A stretch of 64,000 nucleotides of DNA, from assembly GCF_024385525.1 (NCBI RefSeq), contig NZ_JANFLU010000001.1, positions 124,001-188,000 on the forward strand, in the 5' to 3' direction. Below, one piece after another: positions 54,135 through 62,671 of this stretch. Position numbers and translations under genes: made by a program. The notes beneath the pieces are model-generated. The model was not told the origin of the DNA. It made no database searches and saw nothing but the letters and a program-made list of their open reading frames with translations. This DNA is from Arthrobacter sp. zg-Y238 (GTDB lineage Bacteria > Actinomycetota > Actinomycetes > Actinomycetales > Micrococcaceae). Each line of letters opens with the position of its first letter. The stretch's first letter is position 1.

Positions 54135-54524
54135 ATGACCACCGAGAAATCTCCCCAATCCATGAAGCCTGCCACGGCAGCCAAGAAACTGGGCATCTAT
54201 CTGCCCGCAGCGCCGCAGGATTTCCAGGACGGGCCTATTTCGCGGGCCCGGTTCGACGAACTGCAGTCCAATCCGCCTGAGTGGCTCACCGAGCTGCGCC
54301 GCACCGGCCCGCATCCGCGCCCCGTCGTGGCGCAGAAGCTCAACGTCTCCATCGGCGGTTTGACCCGCGCCGGCGTGACCGAGGCCCTGACCACCGAGGA
54401 AATCAAGGCACTGCTGGCCCAGCCGCCGGCCTGGCTGGTTGAGGAACGGGCGAGCTTTGCTGCCGTCCGTGCCGAAGCCCAGCGCGTAAAGGAAGCAGAA
54501 GCCAAGAAGGCGGAACGCGCCTAG
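54135..54524 (+). CDS. DUF5997 protein
   Basis: The 129-residue protein matches the actinobacterial DUF5997 family: KPATAAKKLGIYLPAAPQDF near the start, then PPEWLTELRRTGPHPRPVVA. Residues 64-82 (VVAQKLNVSIGGLTRAGV) look like a possible helix-turn-helix, and the last 25 residues form a charged helix. Start at ATG 54135 follows a TACCCT hexamer. The family's function is unknown; its pairing with the HTH-less LysR domain protein hints at a split regulator. Confidence 0.85.
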   Translation: MTTEKSPQSMKPATAAKKLGIYLPAAPQDFQDGPISRARFDELQSNPPEWLTELRRTGPHPRPVVAQKLNVSIGGLTRAGVTEALTTEEIKALLAQPPAWLVEERASFAAVRAEAQRVKEAEAKKAERA

Positions 54525-54546
54525 GAGCCGTTCGGCTCACCGGATT

Positions 54547-54597
54547 CGCAATAAGGGAGGGGCCGCGCAGATGCTGCGCGGTCCCTCCCTTATTGCG
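54547..54597 (+). terminator. Terminator after DUF5997
   Basis: A 24-bp near-perfect stem (one G-U pair), arms CGCAATAAGGGAGGGGCCGC and complement, has a three-base ATG loop. It starts 23 bases after the stop. Confidence 0.85.
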
Positions 54598-54653
54598 TTG
54601 GCCCTTGTTCGGAGTCCCCTGCTCCGGGGGGATCGCCCGGGACGCAGGACGCA

Positions 54654-54695
54654 AAAAAGAATGACCCCGGCCATCTGGCCGGGGTCATTCTTTTT
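54654..54695. terminator. Terminator of tRNA-Leu
   Basis: A perfect 19-bp repeat (AAAAAGAATGACCCCGGCC and complement) has an ATCT loop. On the minus strand a run of T follows directly, eight bases after the tRNA 3' end, so it ends the tRNA transcript. Confidence 0.9.
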
Positions 54696-54702
54696 ATCTA
54701 TG

Positions 54703-54785
54703 TGCGCGAGGGGGGATTTGAACCCCCACGCCCTTTCGGACACTGGCACCTGAAGCCAGCGCGTCTGCCGTTCCGCCACTCGCGC
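54703..54785 (-). tRNA. tRNA-Leu (anticodon CAG)
   Basis: The 83-nt cloverleaf has a 7-bp acceptor (GCGCGAG with CTCGCGC) and A as discriminator base. It has the D-arm GTGGCGGAACGGCAGAC, the anticodon stem around TT-CAG-GT, a long variable arm typical of Leu, and a T-arm GGGGGTTCAAATCCCCC. It reads CUG codons, the dominant Leu codon at this GC content. CCA is not encoded. Confidence 0.95.
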
Positions 54786-55236
54786 ATAAATGGTTTCCCG
54801 CGGCAACGCTGTGCGGACGACCTCACACGATCCAAGTGGATCCTGCCTGTGATCATTCGTTGCGTTTCCTCGGGAACAGCAGAATCAAGCATACCGGCAT
54901 TTTGGCCAAACACCTAAACGGCTTCCGGGACAACCTAAAAACCGTGCTGTTGCAGGGAAACGCCGGCTGTTCTCCCGCCTGCACAGGGGAGGCCGGGAAG
55001 CCGGCAACGGATGTGGAACAGCGACCGGACCGGCGCGCGGGGCGCCGGGACGGCGGTAAGACATTTATCTGCAGTCACCAGTAGTATCGAAGTGGACGCA
55101 TATACCTGTGCTCTGCCGGAACCAGTCGCGAACCAGTCCCGAACCAGTCCCGGCAGACAATTGAGCCCGCACCGCGGCGCCGGGCAGGTACTGCTGACGA
55201 GGTAATTCAACGGACAGGACACGGAAGGAGACGAAC
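54786..55236. other. Intergenic region between tRNA-Leu and the fha-pkn operon
   Basis: This 451-bp stretch contains no convincing gene. It should hold the promoters of the tRNA (minus strand) and of the operon (plus strand). AT-rich hexamers TAGTAT (55083) and TATACC (55101) are possible -10 boxes for the operon, but -35 matches are poor. Three tandem 11-bp repeats follow, and GGAAGGAG is the ribosome-binding site of fhaA. Confidence 0.6.
55119..55151. repeat. Three tandem 11-bp repeats (GAACCAGTCSC)
   Basis: Three adjacent copies, GAACCAGTCGC then GAACCAGTCCC twice, occur about one helical turn apart, 85 bases upstream of the fhaA start. They may be a protein-binding array or simple slippage. 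Confidence 0.7.
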
Positions 55237-55968
55237 TTGGGCATACTCGACAATGTCGAACGCGGCATCGAAAAGATTGTTCGTGGTGCTTTCGCGTCCG
55301 GTTCGTCCGGCCGTGTTGAACCGCTGGAGCTTGCCATCGCACTCCGCAAGGAACTGGATCAGCATTCCATGGTCCTGGGCCAGGGCCGGACCCTGGCACC
55401 GAATGTCTTTACGGTGCGGCTAGCCACCTCGGATTTCACCCAGGCGCAGAAGTGGGGCGCGCCCCTGGCTGAAGAGCTCTGCGACGTAGTCATCAAGCAT
55501 GCCCGCAGCCAGTCCTACACTCTTCAGGGGCCGGTGCGGGTTTCGTTTACCCGCGATTCCTCCCTTAAGGCAGGGGTGCTTGAAGTGGATTCGTCCACTG
55601 AAAAGTCACCCTCGGCCCAGACCCGGATGCCCTCCCCTCCTGCACCGCGGCAGGGACCATCGGCTCGGATGCAGCCCGTCTTGGACGTTGACGGACAGCG
55701 TTACACCCTTAATGCGCCCTCAGTGGTTCTGGGCCGCTCCTCAGAAGCCGACATCCTCGTGGACGACACCGGCGTTTCCCGCCGTCATCTGGAGATCCGC
55801 ACCGAGAACGGAGCCAGCCGTGCCGTCGATCTGGGCTCCACCAACGGCAGCTTCGTCAACGGCCAGAAAGTTCAAGGTGAAGCAGTGCTTACCGACGGAT
55901 CCACAATCACCATGGGGCGCACCCGAATCGTCTTTCGGCTGCTGCCCGTCCGGACCGGGGGACGTTAG
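55237..55968 (+). CDS. fhaA: FhaA: DUF3662 and FHA domain protein
   Basis: The 243-residue protein has an N-terminal DUF3662 domain (GILDNVERGIEKIVRGAF, residues 1-120), a Pro/Ser-rich linker and a C-terminal FHA domain (about 150-238: LGRSSEADILVDDTGVSRRHLEIR and GSTNGSFVNG) that reads phosphothreonine. In mycobacteria FhaA binds phosphorylated MviN and tunes peptidoglycan synthesis. TTG start with GGAAGGAG upstream. It is the first gene of a seven-gene operon. Confidence 0.95.
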   Translation: MGILDNVERGIEKIVRGAFASGSSGRVEPLELAIALRKELDQHSMVLGQGRTLAPNVFTVRLATSDFTQAQKWGAPLAEELCDVVIKHARSQSYTLQGPVRVSFTRDSSLKAGVLEVDSSTEKSPSAQTRMPSPPAPRQGPSARMQPVLDVDGQRYTLNAPSVVLGRSSEADILVDDTGVSRRHLEIRTENGASRAVDLGSTNGSFVNGQKVQGEAVLTDGSTITMGRTRIVFRLLPVRTGGR

Positions 55969-56453
55969 TGCTCAGCGAATTAACTGAAACGCTCCTGCGC
56001 TACGGCTTCCTGATCCTGCTGTGGATCATGGTGGTCAGCGTAGTCGGTGCCATCCGACGCGACCTCGCCGTTGGCAGCCGCAACCGGACCGGGACCCCGA
56101 CGGCCCGCCAGATCCGCAAGGACCCGAACCTTGAAAAGCGTGCGCCGGCCCCCAGCAAAGTGACGCCGAGGGAGCTCGTGGTGACGGAAGGTCCGCTGCG
56201 CGGGACCACACTGGACCTGGCCGCCAGCCCCATCCTGCTCGGACGGGCACAGGAAGCAACCCTCGTCCTGGAAGACGACTATGCCTCGGGCCGCCATGCC
56301 CGCCTCTTCCCCCAGGGCAGCCGCTGGTTCGTTGAGGACCTCGGTTCAACAAACGGAACCTATCTCGGTGGAAGCCAACTTACCCGGGCGTTGCCCGTCG
56401 AACCGGGTGTGCCGATCCGCATCGGTAAGACGGTCATCGAATTGAGGCCCTGA
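55968..56453 (+). CDS. fhaB: FhaB (FipA): membrane-anchored FHA protein
   Basis: The 161-residue protein has an N-terminal membrane helix (LLRYGFLILLWIMVVSVVG), a basic linker, and an FHA domain from about residue 65 (LGRAQEATLVLEDDYASGRH and GSTNGTYLGG). In mycobacteria the counterpart takes part in cell division with FtsZ/FtsQ and is phosphorylated by PknA. GTG start overlaps the fhaA stop by one base. Confidence 0.94.
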   Translation: MLSELTETLLRYGFLILLWIMVVSVVGAIRRDLAVGSRNRTGTPTARQIRKDPNLEKRAPAPSKVTPRELVVTEGPLRGTTLDLAASPILLGRAQEATLVLEDDYASGRHARLFPQGSRWFVEDLGSTNGTYLGGSQLTRALPVEPGVPIRIGKTVIELRP

Positions 56454-56455
56454 CA

Positions 56456-57973
56456 GTGGCCCTGGTTCTCAGATATGCAGCACGGTCCGATGTTGGAATG
56501 GTTCGTTTCAAGAATGACGATTCCGCCTACGTCGGCCGCTACCTCGCCGTCGTTGCCGACGGCATGGGCGGCCACGCCGGCGGCAACGTCGCCTCCGCCT
56601 CCACCGTGCTCGATCTGGTCCATTTGGACAGCAGTGTCCACGAGGACGAACCCCTGACCGTCCTTGCCGACGAAATCCAAGCGGCGAATTCGCTGCTGTC
56701 CGAGTTGGTCACCACCAGCCCCCAGCTCTCCGGCATGGGAACCACAGTCACTGCACTGCTGCTGCACGAGCAGCGTCTGGCACTGGCCCATATCGGCGAC
56801 TCCCGGGCCTACCGGCTCAAAGACGGCCGGTTCGAACAGATCAGCATCGACCACACCTTCGTGCAGCGGCTGATCGATGAAGGGCGCCTGCAGCCCGAAG
56901 AAGCCGAAGTGCACCCGCATAAAAACGTCCTCATGCGCGTGCTTGGCGATGTTGATGCCAGCCCCGAGCTGGACCTGGCCACTTTCGACGTCGAGCCCGG
57001 CGAACGCTGGTTGCTGTGTTCGGACGGGCTGACCGCCGTCCTGCGGGACTCCGACATCGAGGGTGTTCTCCGCAGCACCTCGGACCTGCAGGAGTGCGTA
57101 GACACCCTGGTTGAGCTCACACTGGCCGGCGGTTCTCCGGACAACGTGACAGTTGCTGTCATTGAAATCGATGAGGACCCCGACGCCGGCTCTGCCCCGG
57201 CCACCGCTCCGCTCTCCGAAGTTTCCTCCAGGGACAACGGGTACCGCCCCACTGCCGCTGTAGCTGCGGCCCCGCCCGTGACCGAGGATGAGCCGGGATC
57301 GCGCACGGAGAACACCGTTGCCCGGGACGACGCCGATGACGCCGAGAGTGAGCGCGAACGCGCCCACCTGATCCGCCAGGATCTGGCCTCCCGACCGCAC
57401 GTACTGGTTGGCGCGGCGTCCCTTGCCACCGAGACCGGTGAAATTCCGATCGTCACGAAGCGTTCCGCCGAGCGGCGCGCTGCCCGCATGCTTACCCACA
57501 AGGCAGAATCCGAGCAGGATGCAGAGCAGCCCGCCGGGGATTCGCCCCGTTCCGGTTGGAAGCGCTGGCTGCTGCCCGCGTTCCTGACCGTGGTTGCGCT
57601 GCTGCTCGCCGTCGTCGTCTGGCTCGGCTACACCTGGACACAGACCCGCTACTACGTGGGCTCCTATGACAATCGGGTCGCCATCTACAACGGTGTTTCC
57701 CAGACTGTCGGCCCCATCCAGCTCTCACATGTCACCGACGTATCCGATATTCCGGTGGACAGCCTCTCCGAGTATCACCGCAACCGGGTGGAGGACACCC
57801 TTCCCGCCCGGGACCTTGAGCACGCCGAAGAGATAGTCACCGAGTTGCGGGACACTGCCAAGGCGGTCCTGTGCCCGCCGGTAGACACGGGTTCCCCGAC
57901 CGATGCACCTACACCAGGTGCTACTGCCGCACCCGAAGCCAAACAGAACAGCGCCTGCGGAGGTGAGCAGTAA
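56456..57973 (+). CDS. pstP: PstP: PP2C-type Ser/Thr phosphatase
   Basis: The 505-residue protein dephosphorylates PknA, PknB and their targets. The PP2C metal-site motifs are VADGMGGHAGG, SRAYRLKDG, CSDGLT and SPDNVTV within residues 1-240. A disordered linker leads to one membrane segment at about 368-392 and an extracytoplasmic domain of about 110 residues. GTG start, two bases after the fhaB stop. Confidence 0.95.
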   Translation: MALVLRYAARSDVGMVRFKNDDSAYVGRYLAVVADGMGGHAGGNVASASTVLDLVHLDSSVHEDEPLTVLADEIQAANSLLSELVTTSPQLSGMGTTVTALLLHEQRLALAHIGDSRAYRLKDGRFEQISIDHTFVQRLIDEGRLQPEEAEVHPHKNVLMRVLGDVDASPELDLATFDVEPGERWLLCSDGLTAVLRDSDIEGVLRSTSDLQECVDTLVELTLAGGSPDNVTVAVIEIDEDPDAGSAPATAPLSEVSSRDNGYRPTAAVAAAPPVTEDEPGSRTENTVARDDADDAESERERAHLIRQDLASRPHVLVGAASLATETGEIPIVTKRSAERRAARMLTHKAESEQDAEQPAGDSPRSGWKRWLLPAFLTVVALLLAVVVWLGYTWTQTRYYVGSYDNRVAIYNGVSQTVGPIQLSHVTDVSDIPVDSLSEYHRNRVEDTLPARDLEHAEEIVTELRDTAKAVLCPPVDTGSPTDAPTPGATAAPEAKQNSACGGEQ

Positions 57974-59391
57974 TGTCGGACGTCCTCACCGTGCCTAAAC
58001 CGCGCCGGAACACTGAAGCCCTCCTCCTCCTCGTCGCGCTTCTGGTCGGCGTTGGAGCCAACATGATCGTTGGCCTCGACGAAGACCGCGCCTTCGACTC
58101 CGACTTCTGGGTCCAGGGCGGAACCCTCATGGCACTGGTAATCATCTTCCACCTGGTGCTGCGCTTCCGGGCAAAATATGCCGATCCGGTAATACTTCCG
58201 ATTGTCACTGCCCTTAACGGCATCGGGCTGGCCATGATCCACCGCCTGGATATCACCAACGGCGACGACGCAGCGGACCGCCAGCTGTTGTGGAGCACGG
58301 TAGCCGTGGCGGCAGGGATCGCGGTGCTGTTCATCATCAAGGACCACCGGATCCTGCGCCGCTACACCTACATCTCCTTGATAGTCAGCGCGATTCTCTT
58401 GCTCCTTCCGCTGATGCCCGCTCCTATCGGCCGCGAGATCAACGGAGCCCGGATCTGGATCAATGTCGGCATCGGCACCTTCCAGCCCGGTGAAATCGCC
58501 AAGATCACCCTGGCCATATTCTTTGCCGGGTATCTGTCCACCAACCGGGACCTCATCCTGCTCGCGGGGCGCAAGGTCGGGCCGCTGCAGTTCCCGCGTA
58601 TGCGGGACATGGGCCCCATGCTCGTTGCCTGGCTTGTCAGCATCGGCGTGCTGGTCTTCCAGCGGGACCTTGGCTCGTCCATCCTCTTCTTCGGCCTGTT
58701 CATGGCCATGATCTACGTCGCCACCAGCCGCGTCAGCTGGGTAGTGATCGGTGTGGGCCTGCTCGCAGCGGGCGGATTCGTCGCCCTCCAATTGTTCAGC
58801 CACCTGCAGGCGCGCATCAACGGCTGGCTCAATGCCTTTGACCCGGAGGTCTACAACGGAGCCGGCGGCAGCTACCAGGTAGTGCAAGGGCTCTTCGGCC
58901 TGGCCAGCGGCGGGCTTGTCGGCACCGGTTTGGGACAGGGCCGCCCTGATCTGGTGACCTTCGCGAACAGCGATATGATTATTGCCGCCCTCGGTGAGGA
59001 ACTGGGCCTGATCGGCATCTTCGCGATCGTGCTGATGTTCGTCCTGCTGGTATCCCGCGGATTCCGTGCCGCCCTGGGTACCAAGGACGGTTTCGGAAAG
59101 CTCCTGGCCTGCGGTTTGTCCTTCATCATTGCCCTGCAGTGCTTCGTGGTGATCGGAGGCGTTACGCGCCTGATCCCGCTGACCGGGCTGACCACCCCGT
59201 TCATGTCTGCCGGCGGCTCCTCCTTGCTGGCCAACTGGATCATTGTGGCGCTCCTGCTCATGATTTCCGATGCCGCCCGCAGGCCCGCGCCTACCGGTCC
59301 CCTGTCCACCGACATGGTTCCCGCCATGGCAGAATCCCGGTCCGGCGCTTCCGCCCGTACCCGGCGTTCCCCTAAGGAAGGAGACGAATGA
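57973..59391 (+). CDS. rodA: RodA: SEDS peptidoglycan glycosyltransferase
   Basis: The 472-residue protein of the FtsW/RodA/SpoVE family has ten or so membrane segments. The active-site region (EIAKITLAIFFAGYL) and the late LTTPFMSAGGSSLLANW are hallmarks. With PbpA it polymerises and cross-links glycan during elongation. Its start overlaps the pstP stop by one base and its end overlaps pbpA by four. Confidence 0.95.
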   Translation: MSDVLTVPKPRRNTEALLLLVALLVGVGANMIVGLDEDRAFDSDFWVQGGTLMALVIIFHLVLRFRAKYADPVILPIVTALNGIGLAMIHRLDITNGDDAADRQLLWSTVAVAAGIAVLFIIKDHRILRRYTYISLIVSAILLLLPLMPAPIGREINGARIWINVGIGTFQPGEIAKITLAIFFAGYLSTNRDLILLAGRKVGPLQFPRMRDMGPMLVAWLVSIGVLVFQRDLGSSILFFGLFMAMIYVATSRVSWVVIGVGLLAAGGFVALQLFSHLQARINGWLNAFDPEVYNGAGGSYQVVQGLFGLASGGLVGTGLGQGRPDLVTFANSDMIIAALGEELGLIGIFAIVLMFVLLVSRGFRAALGTKDGFGKLLACGLSFIIALQCFVVIGGVTRLIPLTGLTTPFMSAGGSSLLANWIIVALLLMISDAARRPAPTGPLSTDMVPAMAESRSGASARTRRSPKEGDE

Positions 59392-60827
59392 ACCAGGCCA
59401 TCCGTAACAGCTGGGTAGTGGCCCTGGCAATGTTCGTGCTCATTCTCGGTTCGCTGACGTATGTGCAGTTCTTCGCCGCCGAGAAACTCAACACCAACCC
59501 GAATAACAACCGGGCCATCTACCGGGATTTCGGGGAGCCCCGCGGCTCCATCCTCGTGGATGGCAAGGCTGTCGCCGAGTCCGTTCCGTCCGACGACCAG
59601 TTCAATTACCAGCGGGTCTATAACAGCCCCGAGCTGTATTCGCACCTGACCGGATTCTTCAATCTGAACGGCACCACGCAGCTGGAAATGGCAATGAATG
59701 ACGAGTTGTCCGGCAACAGCTCCCAGCAGTTCTACGACAAGCTGGTCCAGGTTTTCTCCGGCGCGCAGAGCCAGGGTGCCTCGGTGGAACTGACCATCGA
59801 TCCGGAACTCCAGCAGTTGGCCTATGACCTCATTCCCGACGGCCAGCGCGGGTCAATCGTGATGATGGACCCCAAGACGGGCGATATCCTCGCCATGGTC
59901 TCCAAGCCTTCCTATGACACCAACCTCCTGGCCGCCCACGACACCGGGCTGCTCAGCACCAACATGGACGCCCTCACTTCCCAGCCGGGACTGTCTCCGT
60001 ATACCAATCCGGCCACGCAGTCCCTGCTGGCTCCCGGCTCCGTCTTCAAGCTGGTGGATACTGCGGCAGCCCTGGAATCGGGGAAGTACGATGCCGACTC
60101 CGTGATCCCGAACCCGCCCTCGCTGCCGCTGCCCGGAACCAACATTTCCCTCCCGAACTTCGTCACCGGAGCCTGCTCGGCCCGCGCCGAGGCGGATTTT
60201 GCCTTTGCCCTGGCCCATTCCTGCAACACGGTCTTCGCCCAGGTGGCGCTGGACCTCGGCCAGGACAATATTGCGGCACAGGCCGAGAAGTTCGGTTTTG
60301 ATACCTCACTGAAGATTCCCACGGACGTCGTCGCCAGCCACTTCCCCGAAAACGAGGACGAGGCCCAACTGGCCCTGGCCTCCATCGGCCAGGGCAGTGT
60401 GACCGCCACCCCGCTGGAAGTCGCCATGATCTCTGCCGCCATCGCCAATGACGGCGTGCAGATGACTCCGAACCTGATCCGCAGCGTCCGCGCTCCTGAT
60501 CTGTCCGTAATAGACGAACCGAAGCCAACGGAACTGAACACATCCGTCAGCCCCGATACGGCACGCCAGCTCACCGAGTGGATGGTCGGCGTCGTAGACA
60601 ACGGCAGCGCCACCGCCGCCCGGATTCCGGGCATACAGGTGGCCGGCAAGACCGGTACGGCCCAGGTCGAAGGCCGGGGAGACAATGCCTGGTTCACCGG
60701 GTTCGCTCCGGCAGACGATCCGCAGGTGGCCATTTCCGTTGTCATGGAAGACGTGGATCTGACCACCGGTGCCCAATTGACCACTCCAAGCGCGCAGAAA
60801 CTCCTAGAGGCGGTGTTGAATAAGTGA
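59388..60827 (+). CDS. pbpA: PbpA: class B penicillin-binding protein
   Basis: The 479-residue transpeptidase has an N-terminal anchor (VVALAMFVLILGSLTYVQF), a dimerisation region and the catalytic domain: SxxK with nucleophile Ser218 (GSVFK), SCN, and KTGTAQ near residue 421. It cross-links peptidoglycan next to RodA. ATGA overlap at both ends of its frame couples it to rodA and pknA. Confidence 0.95.
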   Translation: MNQAIRNSWVVALAMFVLILGSLTYVQFFAAEKLNTNPNNNRAIYRDFGEPRGSILVDGKAVAESVPSDDQFNYQRVYNSPELYSHLTGFFNLNGTTQLEMAMNDELSGNSSQQFYDKLVQVFSGAQSQGASVELTIDPELQQLAYDLIPDGQRGSIVMMDPKTGDILAMVSKPSYDTNLLAAHDTGLLSTNMDALTSQPGLSPYTNPATQSLLAPGSVFKLVDTAAALESGKYDADSVIPNPPSLPLPGTNISLPNFVTGACSARAEADFAFALAHSCNTVFAQVALDLGQDNIAAQAEKFGFDTSLKIPTDVVASHFPENEDEAQLALASIGQGSVTATPLEVAMISAAIANDGVQMTPNLIRSVRAPDLSVIDEPKPTELNTSVSPDTARQLTEWMVGVVDNGSATAARIPGIQVAGKTGTAQVEGRGDNAWFTGFAPADDPQVAISVVMEDVDLTTGAQLTTPSAQKLLEAVLNK

Positions 60828-62665
60828 GGCCTACATCGGGTATCACCTTAGGCGGCAGATTCCAGCTGACCGACCGTATTGCCATTGGCGGTATGGGCGA
60901 GGTCTGGAAGGCACGGGACCTGGTCCTGGGCCGCATTGTTGCCATCAAGATCCTCAAGGAGGAGTACACCGGGGACCCGGGCTTCCTTAACCGATTCCGG
61001 GCGGAGGCCCGGCACACCGCGCTGCTCAACCATCCCGGCATCGCCAATGTCTTTGACTACGGCGAAGAGGACGGTTCGGCGTACCTGGTCATGGAACTCG
61101 TTCCCGGCCAGCCGCTGTCCACCATCATTGAGCGCGACAAGGTGCTCTCTCCGGACCGGACACTGTCCATCATCGGCCAGGTCGCCACCGCGCTGGCCGT
61201 GGCCCACAACCAGGGCCTGGTACACCGGGACGTGAAGCCCGGCAACCTGCTCATCATGCCCGACGGCAAGGTCAAGATCACCGACTTCGGGATCGCCCGC
61301 CTGGCCGACCAGGTGCCGCTGACTGCCACCGGGCAGGTCATGGGCACTGCCCAGTATCTGGCTCCGGAACAGGCAACCGGACAGCAGGCGACGGGTTCCA
61401 GCGACATCTACGCGCTTGGTGTCATTGGCTACGAACTGCTTGCCGGCCGCCGTCCCTTCTCTGGCGAATCCCAAATCGCGATTGCCCTGGCACAGGTCAA
61501 TGACACGCCTCCGCCGCTGCCGGAAACCATTCCGGAGCCGGTGCGTGCCCTGATCATGTCCATGCTGGCGAAGGACCCGGCGGACCGTCCGGCCGACGCC
61601 GAGTCGTTGGCCCTTGCTGTGAGCGCCATCCGTCGCGGAGACATCCACGCAGCGCAGGAAGCCGTCCCCGGCATGCTGCTCTTCGGATCCTCCGCCGGCG
61701 CGGTCACGGCCCCGGTGCCCACCACTGCCACCCGCGTGGTGGACACCGCACCGTCGACATCGGCCTTGCCCACGGTCGCCGGTGCCTCCGTGGCCGATGC
61801 CCGCACGGGTGAGCTTGCCGCGTCCCGTGAGTGGACCGACGAAGACGAAGTCGATTACGACGACGGCGACCCGGGGGACGTCGAAGAGGAAAAGCGCCGC
61901 AGCCCCTGGACGATTCCGCTGATCGCCTTGCTCGTGCTCATTCTGGCCGGCGTCGTGGCGTTCTTCGTACTCACCGGCTCCGAGGGAGACGAGGACCCGG
62001 CCCCCGCCGCGAGTTCGTCAGCCGCCAGCCCGTCCCGCAGCCCCTCACCCTCCAAGACCACGGCGACTGCCACGCCGTCCGAAACCCCCGACGACATCCG
62101 CATCGACTCGGCCACGTACGAGGGCCGGCCCGTTGACGAGGTCTACGGCGAACTCATCGCCCTGGGCCTTCAGGTGGAACGGCTTCCCGTTTCGGACGCG
62201 AACGTCCCGGAGGGTTCCGTCATTGAGGTCAACCCCTCGGGAACGCTGAGCCGCGGGGACGCCGTGACAATTCTTTACTCCTCGGGCCCGGAAATGGTTT
62301 CCGTCCCTGCCCTGGCAGGACAGCAGGAGGCTGCGGCCCGCCAGCGCATCGTCGATGCCGGCCTGGTGCCGGTCAACGGCGGCACCCAGCAGTCCGACGC
62401 CGCGCCGGGAACTGTCGTGGGGGTCAATCCCTCCGAAGGCACCTCCGTGGCACGGGGTTCTTCCGTCACCTACTACATTGCAGAAGCAGCCCCTTCAACC
62501 CCGGCTCCGGCCCCCGCCCCGACCGCCTCGACTTCTTCCGCTCCTGACGCTGGGAACGAGGGTGCCGAAACCGGTACCGGTACGGGTCTGAATCAGACCG
62601 GTACCGGTACGGGTCTGGATCAGACCGGCGGCGCCAGCATGACCGGCCCTACAGGCAGCAGCTAA
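60824..62665 (+). CDS. pknA: PknA-like Ser/Thr kinase with PASTA repeats
   Basis: The 613-residue kinase has a catalytic domain in residues 1-270: GGMGEVW glycine loop, VAIK Lys near 41, HRDVKPGN near 136, DFGIAR. One membrane helix lies at about 362-385. Outside it are two PASTA-like repeats (about 423-490 and 490-560) and a Gly/Thr-rich tail with two 9-residue repeats. Classical mycobacterial PknA lacks PASTA. The order matches pknA in the canonical cluster. GTG start overlapping the pbpA stop by four bases. Confidence 0.93.
   Translation: MRPTSGITLGGRFQLTDRIAIGGMGEVWKARDLVLGRIVAIKILKEEYTGDPGFLNRFRAEARHTALLNHPGIANVFDYGEEDGSAYLVMELVPGQPLSTIIERDKVLSPDRTLSIIGQVATALAVAHNQGLVHRDVKPGNLLIMPDGKVKITDFGIARLADQVPLTATGQVMGTAQYLAPEQATGQQATGSSDIYALGVIGYELLAGRRPFSGESQIAIALAQVNDTPPPLPETIPEPVRALIMSMLAKDPADRPADAESLALAVSAIRRGDIHAAQEAVPGMLLFGSSAGAVTAPVPTTATRVVDTAPSTSALPTVAGASVADARTGELAASREWTDEDEVDYDDGDPGDVEEEKRRSPWTIPLIALLVLILAGVVAFFVLTGSEGDEDPAPAASSSAASPSRSPSPSKTTATATPSETPDDIRIDSATYEGRPVDEVYGELIALGLQVERLPVSDANVPEGSVIEVNPSGTLSRGDAVTILYSSGPEMVSVPALAGQQEAAARQRIVDAGLVPVNGGTQQSDAAPGTVVGVNPSEGTSVARGSSVTYYIAEAAPSTPAPAPAPTASTSSAPDAGNEGAETGTGTGLNQTGTGTGLDQTGGASMTGPTGSS
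62570..62623 (+). repeat. 27-bp tandem repeat in the pknA tail
   Basis: Two 27-bp copies encode TGTGTGLNQ and TGTGTGLDQ, differing at one base, inside the Gly/Thr-rich C-terminal end of the kinase. Unit number may vary between strains. Confidence 0.8.
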
Positions 62666-62671
62666 GAGACC

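Noticed and set aside
54786-55236. Short open frames in the fhaA upstream region
   Set aside because: They lack ribosome-binding sites and family-like sequence; the region is better explained as promoter and leader.
57775-59430. A 551-codon minus-strand open frame
   Set aside because: It is antisense to rodA and the end of pstP, has no motif, and is rich in Gln, Asp, Gly and His as expected for a shadow frame.
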